Shown here: positions 6,749 through 11,051 of the stretch, in pieces
Position numbering within the stretch: the first letter of the stretch is position 1
Layout of the letters: every line of letters starts with the position of its first letter
Source: Alistipes sp.
Lineage (GTDB): Bacteria; Bacteroidota; Bacteroidia; Bacteroidales; Rikenellaceae
Length of the DNA: 11,051 nt
Assembly (NCBI GenBank): GCA_017380275.1
Contig: JAFOEH010000273.1
Coordinates: 1 to 11,051, forward strand
Reading direction: 5' to 3'
Translations under genes and position numbers: made by a program
The notes under the pieces: generated by a model
What the model was told of the DNA's origin: nothing
Databases searched by the model: none
Seen by the model: the letters and a program-made list of their open reading frames with translations, nothing else

Positions 6749-7936
6749 TTATTTTATTGATATTTCGTTAGTTATCTCTTCTGCGTTGGCATTGGTTATC
6801 TTGTAAGCAATCTTATCTATGCCAACCTCTACATCCATTCGTGCGCGGTTGGGATTGCAGACTATTGGGAAGTTACTGCCACAGATAGCATCGCCAGCCT
6901 CGCTGAAACGGTACTCGTGGATATGTCCGCATAGCATTAGGTCGATATTTGCGCTGTTGAGTATCGGAATAAAAAGGCGCGCAATCTCTGCCTCGCCGTG
7001 CCAGCCGCTGCTACTTGGTGGAATGTGGATTATTACGACCCTTGCTCGCGCATTTTTGCACTCTGGGCTATTAACAACCTCATTGAGCCACTCTGCCTCC
7101 TGCTTGCGGTAGTTGTCAAAGCGCACAAGGTCATAATATTCAATATCATTGTCGGGCTTATCCTCGCCACCATCAAGAACGATAAAGAACACGCCACCGT
7201 GGCTAATAGTGTAGTATGGCTGTCCCGTAGATGTCGGGAAGTAGTCGTAGAAGGCCACAGCGTGCTCTCCGCGAGTCTCGTGGTTTCCACGCGCGACATA
7301 TAGAGGTACTTGCGTTGCAAATTGAGCCACAGATGGAGCAATAACGCTCTGAACGAGTTGCTCCTCGCTTGCCAATATACTGACCATATCGCCATTGTAG
7401 AGGACAAAGTCGTATTTTTTAGGCGTGATAATCTCCTTCGAGAAGAGCTGCTCAATCACCTCAGGCTTGTCGTGGAAGTCGTTGCCCACAGCAAAACGTA
7501 CGGTCTGAGCCTTATCGCTCAATGTTCGCATAAAGTATGGCTTGCGGCGGTAGACGTCACTTCCCTTTCCCTCGCTGTAGTATGGGCGATCATTCTTGGG
7601 GTTGAGGAGCACAGCCTTGTTGAGCACTCTGTAGCGATATGACGTGCCGGCATCAAGACCTGTGACCTTAACCTTATGCCAACGGCCCACAACCCTACGG
7701 CCGTGAATTGTGTGGAAAAACTGCTCTCGGGCGGTGTTGTAGAAGTGTGTGCCGTCATCAGGCGCAACCTCTACCCAACTAACGGCGTCGCAGTCGGTCT
7801 GCCAAACCACCGTAAACTCACTCTGTGAGCAGGCCTGAATATATGGGCCTGCGATAATCTTTGGAGCTTTTACCCCTTCAGCAGCTGCAAACGTTGCAAT
7901 GCAGAGGGCAAATATTAGTGCAATAAATCGTCTCAT
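6749..7936 (-). CDS. Secreted metallophosphoesterase with purple-acid-phosphatase-like N-terminal domain
   Basis: This 395-residue exported calcineurin-like phosphoesterase uses a two-metal centre to hydrolyse phosphoesters. I chose the ATG at 7936-7934, 48 codons inside the longest frame, because it begins a clear signal peptide (MRRFIALIFALCIATFAAAEG) and a promoter-like box lies just upstream. Residues about 24-140 resemble the fibronectin-type beta domain that precedes the catalytic domain in purple acid phosphatases (QSEFTVVWQT, then the TGLDAGTSYRYRV pattern). The metal-ligand motifs are all present: DFH at 153-155, NGD at 181-183, GNHE at 217-220, His304 in IIHIP, and GHIH at 337-340. 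The substrate cannot be deduced. It stands alone on the minus strand, convergent with the potABCD operon and the dehydrogenase remnant. No lipobox is seen, so it is probably periplasmic. Confidence 0.88.
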   Translation of the reverse strand: MRRFIALIFALCIATFAAAEGVKAPKIIAGPYIQACSQSEFTVVWQTDCDAVSWVEVAPDDGTHFYNTAREQFFHTIHGRRVVGRWHKVKVTGLDAGTSYRYRVLNKAVLLNPKNDRPYYSEGKGSDVYRRKPYFMRTLSDKAQTVRFAVGNDFHDKPEVIEQLFSKEIITPKKYDFVLYNGDMVSILASEEQLVQSVIAPSVAQFATQVPLYVARGNHETRGEHAVAFYDYFPTSTGQPYYTISHGGVFFIVLDGGEDKPDNDIEYYDLVRFDNYRKQEAEWLNEVVNSPECKNARARVVIIHIPPSSSGWHGEAEIARLFIPILNSANIDLMLCGHIHEYRFSEAGDAICGSNFPIVCNPNRARMDVEVGIDKIAYKITNANAEEITNEISIK

Positions 7937-7941
7937 AGCTA

Positions 7942-7949
7942 CAAAGATA
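7942..7949 (-). promoter_or_regulatory. Candidate -7 box for the metallophosphoesterase gene
   Basis: On the minus strand TATCTTTG matches the Bacteroidetes -7 consensus TAnnTTTG exactly. It ends 5 nt before the ATG, so the transcript would be almost leaderless. No clear -33 TTTG is visible at the expected distance. It supports the internal start codon over the longer upstream frame. Confidence 0.45.
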
Positions 7950-8226
7950 AGAAATTTATCTGAAAATCCTGCATTGGCGCATTCAACATTTCGTATATTA
8001 TTAACCGTTAGCTGATTATATATAGCAAAAAGGCTAATACAATATAATAATTTTGCCTGCGAAAGACATATACAGGACAAAAAGGTGCGTGTAAGATCAA
8101 CTCATTGCGAAATATTACAACTGCCGCACCTTCTTATCATTCCAAGATGTACTTGTGCCTTAACAATATATTGCCAGATTTCGGGCACAACCGCAGTGGG
8201 CTATAACTGTGTGGATTGCGAGTGGA

Positions 8227-8255
8227 GAGAAAAAGTTTCGGCTTTTTCTCTTTTT
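8227..8255 (+). terminator. Terminator-like hairpin, related to the one at 151-174
   Basis: A perfect 9-bp stem (GAGAAAAAG at 8227-8235 with CTTTTTCTC at 8242-8250) has a 6-nt loop TTTCGG and is followed by five T residues. The form is that of a rho-independent terminator for the plus strand, but no plus-strand gene precedes it. The strong likeness to 151-174 suggests a dispersed palindrome. Confidence 0.5.
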
Positions 8256-8277
8256 GTTCTTTTGTGATTCCGGCGGG

Positions 8278-8436
8278 GTTGACTTCGCTTCGTTCTGCTA
8301 TCGCATCACTGCGCTCGTCTTTCCCTTGGAGTCCTCGGCATAGAGAGCACAAGCATTGCCTGAAATGTGATTGACTTCGCTACGCTTGTCTTTCACTGCG
8401 TCGGCTCGGCAATAACACAACAAGGTGATTGTGCTG
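8278..8436. repeat. Imperfect tandem duplication
   Basis: Two adjacent segments begin alike: TTGACTTCGCTTCG at about 8279 and TTGACTTCGCTACG at about 8369. They share later blocks (TCACTGCG, CTCGGCA) in the same order, spaced differently because of small gaps. The match is partial and was judged by eye. Confidence 0.35.
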
Positions 8437-8535
8437 CGCACACTGCAAAAACAAAGAGAGATGACTTTCAATTAAACTTGAAGTCACCTCTCTTTTGTTT
8501 TTGGACTCTACGAGCAACACCTTGTTTATTATTGC
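8409..8535. repeat. Compound inverted repeat with a long central stem
   Basis: The inner arms, 8446-8469 and 8480-8503, are nearly perfectly complementary: CAAAAACAAAGAGAG pairs with CTCTCTTTTGTTTTTG across one mismatch or bulge, then GACTT pairs with AAGTC, leaving a loop of about ten bases. The outer arms are GCAATAACACAACAAGGTG (8409-8427) and CACCTTGTTTATTATTGC (8518-8535), with about 15 of 18 positions matching. The inner part resembles a bidirectional terminator; with the outer arms the whole resembles a small MITE or folded intergenic repeat. No transposase is nearby. Confidence 0.55.
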
Positions 8536-8548
8536 TCTCGCTCTCCTC

Positions 8549-8668
8549 GTGATTCCGGCGGTGGAAGAGGTGGTACTTGTTTATCTCAAACACTCAAAAC
8601 GTTGTGCAAGTTGCTCTATTTACACTCACACCGCACTCACGGACAAATACATAGATTTTCTTACTCGG
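8549..8668. repeat. Dispersed intergenic repeat, copy 2
   Basis: This is the partner of 6293-6409 in the same orientation, about 2.26 kb away. Similarity begins sharply at GTGATTCCGGCGGTGG and fades after TTACTCGG. The differences are scattered substitutions and small gaps, so the copies are old and neither is preserved as a coding frame: copy 1 has an early stop where copy 2 stays open. Confidence 0.7.
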
Positions 8669-8742
8669 AAAGTACGGGAGGTAATACATTGATATATAAT
8701 AACATAGTTTTACATAAACACAAATGCTCAACCTACGGGTGA

Positions 8743-8932
8743 GCACGAGGTGCATACTTCAAGTTGCGCCCATGGACCATCAATCTAGAATCGAATCATT
8801 TTGGGTTTCTTTCACAACAGCTCGGAAGCAATCAAAGAGGCAAAGCGATACTACAACAATGTAGATGGATGCTTCTATTGTTGCCCCGAGAGTCTAGGAG
8901 GTAATATCCAGAATATCGTTTGTATTAATTAA
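8743..8932 (+). pseudogene. Possible remnant of an unidentified gene with one frameshift
   Basis: Two plus-strand pieces in neighbouring frames look protein-like and join head to tail. The first, from 8743, reads ARGAYFKLRPWTINLESNHF; the second, open from 8798 to a TAA at 8930-8932, reads FFHNSSEAIKEAKRYYNNVD then GCFYCCPESLGGNIQNIVCI. A shift of one base near 8805 would make them continuous, giving about 63 residues. There is no start codon with a plausible upstream region, and the first piece is preceded by a stop at 8740-8742. A strong terminator follows at 8941. I do not recognise the family. It could be chance, or the 3' end of a gene whose upstream part is lost. Confidence 0.3.
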
Positions 8933-8940
8933 TCTTTGTC

Positions 8941-8965
8941 AAGGCGGCTCCGGCCGTCTTTTTTT
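8941..8965 (+). terminator. Rho-independent terminator
   Basis: AAGGCGG (8941-8947) pairs with CCGTCTT (8954-8960), including one G-U pair, around a 6-nt loop, and seven T residues run from 8959 to 8965. It follows directly after the possible gene remnant ending at 8932 and insulates the TIR gene from upstream transcription. Confidence 0.75.
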
Positions 8966-8997
8966 ATCACACATTATGATTATAGCAAAATTTTTCA

Positions 8998-9005
8998 TAT
9001 CTTTA
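8998..9005 (+). promoter_or_regulatory. Candidate -7 box for the TIR gene
   Basis: TATCTTTA differs from the Bacteroidetes consensus TAnnTTTG only at the last base. It would give a leader of about 45 nt before the ATG at 9054. No convincing -33 element is seen. Confidence 0.25.
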
Positions 9006-9053
9006 TGACAAATTATTTCTAATAAAACCGAAATAATAAGAAATACTAATAAT

Positions 9054-9818
9054 ATGAATAACATCTATACTACTGCAAAGGAGTGCCAGGACTATATAGA
9101 ACACAATATTTCTTTTAGTAGAAATAAAATACGTGCAGGACGAATTGTATTCACCGATTATGATATAGTTGGCGATGTTAAGCATTTGGAGGGGCTTCTT
9201 AAAGACTTGTATGGTTCAATTAAAATTAAATATCCAACAATCGCTACAAGTCTCAAAGAAAGTATGGATTTGTATGACAACGACCGAATAGTTCATATAT
9301 CAGCTATTACAGCAATTGTAAACTGTATCTGTGCGATTGAGGAACCATCAAATGGCAAACGAATATTCATAAGTCATTCTTCAAAAGACAAGCAGATTGT
9401 CTCCAACTTTATAGATCATATACTGTGTCTTGGAATTGGCATTAATCGCAATGATATCTTTTGTACTTCTATCGAGGATATTGCTATTAGAAATGGAGAA
9501 GATATTCGTGCACACATTCAAGAGAATATTCGTTGTGCAGATTTCTCATTTCTTCTTATATCGGACAATTACAAAGCAAGTGAGATTTGTTTGAATGAAA
9601 TGGGAGCAGTATGGGCCTATGACTCCAATGTTCGATTGTATTTATTGCCTGATACTAATTTCAATAGTATTGGATGGTTGTGTGATACACGAAAAGCAAA
9701 TAAGATAACAGATACTGTAGCTCTTGATTTATTATATAAAGAGATGCATGAATATTATTCTCTACCTGACAACTTTATAAATTGGAGTCAACAAAGAGAG
9801 ATATTTATTAATAGATAA
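9054..9818 (+). CDS. TIR-domain protein, probable defence-type NAD-processing effector
   Basis: The protein has 254 residues. The C-terminal part (about 101-235) is a TIR domain: it opens with KRIFISHSSKDK at 102-113, has a helix and loop region through RNGEDIRAHI, and then LLISDNYKASEICLNEMGAVWA at 167-188. In this TIR class the S-x-x-C-x-x-E motif (here Ser176, Cys179, Glu182) carries the catalytic glutamate of NAD-cleaving or NAD-cyclising TIRs, so activity looks preserved. Residues 1-98 form a separate, partly helical domain that I do not recognise; it may sense the trigger or mediate oligomerisation. No signal peptide or membrane segment is seen. The gene is clearly more AT-rich than the operon to its left, as expected for an acquired gene. 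The next gene starts 8 nt after its stop, so they are probably co-transcribed. The role in phage defence is inferred from the TIR class. Confidence 0.8.
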   Translation: MNNIYTTAKECQDYIEHNISFSRNKIRAGRIVFTDYDIVGDVKHLEGLLKDLYGSIKIKYPTIATSLKESMDLYDNDRIVHISAITAIVNCICAIEEPSNGKRIFISHSSKDKQIVSNFIDHILCLGIGINRNDIFCTSIEDIAIRNGEDIRAHIQENIRCADFSFLLISDNYKASEICLNEMGAVWAYDSNVRLYLLPDTNFNSIGWLCDTRKANKITDTVALDLLYKEMHEYYSLPDNFINWSQQREIFINR

Positions 9819-9826
9819 ATTGCCAT

Positions 9827-10039
9827 ATGACCAAAATATCCATTCGATTTTATAATGACCGAGAGGTGCGAGCTGTTTGGGATGAGGAAAAATCCAAGTG
9901 GTGGTTTTCTGTGCTCGATATTGTCGGGGTGCTGAACGACCAAGACGACTACCAGAAAAACCGCAATTACTGGAAGTATCTCAAAACAAAGCTCAAAGGC
10001 GAGAATAGTGAAGTGGTTAGTGGCACTAACCAGTTGAAA
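9827..10039 (+). CDS. Bro-N domain protein, truncated at a sequence junction
   Basis: The first 71 residues form a Bro-N domain, the DNA-binding module of phage antirepressors and RhuM-like proteins: MTKISIRFYNDREVRAVWDE, then KWWFSVLDIVGVL (24-36) and YQKNRNYWKYLKTKL (42-56), ending SGTNQLK. In relatives I remember, the frame continues with a segment like APDGKKR and then a second domain, in some cases Fic-like; none of that is present. After codon 71 the frame stays open to 10894, but the protein becomes low-quality Gly/Asp/Val-rich sequence because it is the antisense of a purF-like gene. The real gene therefore ends at the junction, and its C-terminal half is missing from the window. It starts 8 nt after the TIR gene and shares its AT-rich base use up to the break. 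Confidence 0.75.
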
Positions 10040-10042
10040 TCC
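10036..10042. other. Junction between Bacteroidales-like and Clostridia-like DNA
   Basis: Left of this point the plus strand encodes Bro-N with AT-rich codons. Right of it the minus strand encodes a GC-rich purF-like protein, recognisable up to FLWSYYGF, whose last codons GGATTT occupy 10042-10037. Both coding frames break within the same few bases, and the AAA at 10037-10039 can be read as Bro-N Lys71 or as the antisense of PurF Phe244. No insertion sequence, target-site duplication or integrase is visible. Confidence 0.8.
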
Positions 10043-10768
10043 GTAATAGCTCCACAGGAAGGAGCAGATCCGCATTTTCTCGCCGGGCGGGGACAGCTGT
10101 GTCACTCCGTCGGGGGTGATGTGCACGATCTCGCCGGGGCCCAGCTCTCTTTCGATTCCGTAGCCGGTCTTGTGGGCGGCGAAGGACTCGAAGGTTACGC
10201 AGTAGCCGTCCTCGTTCTTTCCGATGACGACGGGGATTCGTCCCAGCTTATCCCGGGCGGCGATCAGCGAGCCGTCGTCCTTCAGAATCAGGATGTTGGC
10301 GGTTCCCTCGATCACGTCCTGGGCGAAGCGGATGCCCTCGGTGAGATCGTTGCGGCGATCGATCAGTGCCGCTACCAATTCCGTAGCGTTTACGGCGCCG
10401 CCGGTCATGGCGTTGAAATGTCCGCCGCTGGCCGTCAGATAGGTATCGATCAGCTCCTCGGCGTTGTTGATGATGCCGATGGTGCAGATGGCGTAGGTTC
10501 CGTGCACGGAGCGGATGAGCAGAGGCTGGGGATTGGAGTCGCTGATGATGCCGATGGCGGCGCATCCCTTCATCTCGTCCAGTATGTGCTCAAACTTGGT
10601 GCGGAACGGGGAATTTTGAATGTTATGAATATCGCGCTGCAAGCCGATTTCGGGATCGTACGCGGCCATACCGCCCCGGGCGGTGCCCAGGTGGGAATGG
10701 TAGTCCGTACCGAAGAATACGTCGCCGATCACGTCCCGGCGGCATACTGCGCCAAAAAATCCTCCCAT
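10037..10768 (-). CDS. purF: Amidophosphoribosyltransferase-like protein, N-terminal glutaminase-type domain only
   Basis: The start ATG at 10768-10766 has a strong Shine-Dalgarno sequence (AAGGAG) overlapping the purE stop 10 nt upstream. The 244 visible residues are the Ntn-hydrolase half of a PurF homologue: MGGFFGAV, FFGTDYHSHLGTARGGMAAY (19-38), NNAEEL (101-106), ARDKLGRIPVVIG (171-183) and GPGEIV (210-215). In PurF this domain frees ammonia from glutamine, for transfer to PRPP by the C-terminal domain in the first step of purine synthesis. The gene breaks at 10037 before the phosphoribosyltransferase domain, so about half is missing. The nucleophile Cys expected after the initiator Met (MCG in E. 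coli) is Gly here. Similar Clostridia proteins opening MxGFFG are known to me, so this looks like a subfamily trait rather than a sequencing error. Base composition is unlike the rest of the window. Confidence 0.85.
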
Positions 10769-10773
10769 AGATA

Positions 10774-10779
10774 TCTCCT
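10774..10779 (-). promoter_or_regulatory. Strong Shine-Dalgarno sequence for the purF-like gene
   Basis: AAGGAG on the minus strand overlaps the purE stop codon and lies 5 nt before the ATG at 10768. Such a consensus site is expected in Firmicutes and contrasts with the start regions of the potABCD operon and the TIR gene, supporting a foreign origin for this block. Confidence 0.7.
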
Positions 10780-11051
10780 TAGATGGTGCTGTATTTCTTT
10801 TCAATCTCCGCGTTGGCGCGAAGTACTTTTTCGGATGCAGCCTTCCGCATCGCATCCAGTCGGGCGGCCAGATCCGCGTCGTCCACGGCGATGATCTGTG
10901 CAGCAAGCAAAGCGGCATTGGCGGCTCCGTCGATGGCAACCGTGGCAACAGGGATGCCTGCGGGCATCTGTACGGTGGACAACAGAGCGTCAATGCCGTC
11001 AAGAGTAGACGATTTGACAGGGATACCGATTACGGGAAGGGTGGTGTTTGC
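10779..11051 (-). CDS. purE: N5-carboxyaminoimidazole ribonucleotide mutase, C-terminal part
   Basis: The gene runs in from the right edge; 90 codons and the TAA stop (10781-10779) are present, about the last half of a typical PurE of roughly 165 residues. The enzyme converts N5-CAIR to CAIR in purine synthesis. The visible sequence is typical of the family: [40 protein letters not shown], then [11 protein letters not shown] and a helical tail ending KKYSTI. The catalytic Ser/His region near the N terminus lies outside the window. The 10-nt gap to the purF-like gene and shared base composition make purE-purF one operon, an arrangement common in Clostridia. The frame is continuous to the window edge; the TTG at 10982 is an internal codon, not the start. 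Confidence 0.92.
   Translation of the reverse strand, partial: ANTTLPVIGIPVKSSTLDGIDALLSTVQMPAGIPVATVAIDGAANAALLAAQIIAVDDADLAARLDAMRKAASEKVLRANAEIEKKYSTI

Larger units (their letters stand above)
7950..8742. other. Repeat- and palindrome-rich intergenic region without a supported gene
   Basis: No frame here looks like a real protein. The stretch holds a terminator-like hairpin (8227-8250), an imperfect tandem duplication (8278-8436), a compound inverted repeat (8409-8535), the second dispersed repeat copy (8549-8668), and a small hairpin at 8725-8745 (TGCTCA with TGAGCA). Open frames at 8137-8352 (minus) and 8367-8692 (plus) run through these palindromes and are probably accidental. Confidence 0.55.

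Noticed and set aside
7937..8080. 48-codon upstream extension of the metallophosphoesterase
   Set aside because: The internal Met begins a textbook signal peptide and has a promoter-like box immediately upstream. The extension has no such features.
8137..8352. Minus-strand 71-residue frame
   Set aside because: It crosses the hairpin at 8227-8250 and the repeat core, and its lysine-rich sequence is the translated palindrome.
8278..8436. CRISPR array
   Set aside because: Only two imperfect repeat units of different length are present; there are no regular spacers and no cas genes.
8495..8692. Plus-strand 65-residue hydrophobic frame
   Set aside because: It starts inside a palindrome and continues through the dispersed repeat, whose other copy has an early stop in the same frame.
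8700..8800. tRNA or small RNA around the hairpin at 8725-8745
   Set aside because: A short stem is present, but no cloverleaf, anticodon arm or T-arm consensus could be found.
10040..10894. Plus-strand continuation of the Bro-N frame to give a 355-residue protein
   Set aside because: It is the antisense of the purF-like gene, which has strong family motifs on the minus strand. The Gly/Asp/Val-rich product matches nothing and starts exactly at the junction.
9788..11002. Minus-strand 404-residue frame covering purF and extending on both sides
   Set aside because: Only 10768-10037 is PurF-like. The N-terminal extension overlaps purE in another frame and the C-terminal extension is antisense Bro-N.

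Overview
The window reads as mostly one Bacteroidales chromosome segment (an Alistipes-like gut Bacteroidetes is my best guess), joined near position 10039 to DNA from a different, GC-rich, Clostridia-type genome. The Bacteroidetes assignment rests on the protein families, weak or absent Shine-Dalgarno sequences, and TAnnTTTG-type promoter boxes. The right-hand ~1 kb is clearly richer in G+C, has a strong Shine-Dalgarno sequence, and encodes purine-biosynthesis proteins of Clostridia type.

Layout. (1) At 1-37, minus strand, are the first 12 codons of what looks like a type I restriction-modification methylase (HsdM), followed by an AT-rich gap with hairpins. (2) At 714-6185, plus strand, is a compact five-gene operon: an outer-membrane beta-barrel protein, then potA, potB, potC and potD, a complete polyamine (spermidine/putrescine) ABC importer. 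The genes are 34 and 19 nt apart and then overlap by 1 and 4 nt. The operon has a structured leader and ends in a strong terminator at 6203-6237. (3) At 6238-6748 are a dispersed repeat copy and a frameshifted remnant of a zinc alcohol dehydrogenase. (4) At 6749-7936, minus strand, is a secreted metallophosphoesterase. (5) At 7937-8940 is a repeat-rich, gene-poor stretch with several palindromes, the second copy of the dispersed repeat, and a possible gene remnant. (6) At 9054-10039, plus strand, is an AT-rich pair: a TIR-domain protein with a novel-looking N-terminal half, and 8 nt later the N-terminal Bro-N domain of a second protein. (7) At 10037/10039 the Bro-N frame runs abruptly into the antisense of a purF-like gene; purF and purE run leftward from the right edge, and purF is cut inside the protein.

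How it works together. The barrel protein probably lets polyamines across the outer membrane. PotD (a lipoprotein that here also has a C-terminal membrane anchor) would capture them, PotB/PotC form the inner-membrane channel, and PotA powers transport. The TIR/Bro-N pair looks like a horizontally acquired defence or phage-related unit. The purE-purF block does not belong with the rest: the simplest explanation is a chimeric contig, and recent transfer is the alternative. The most useful leads are the TIR/Bro-N pair, the membrane-anchored PotD with the co-transcribed porin, the structured operon leader, and the junction.
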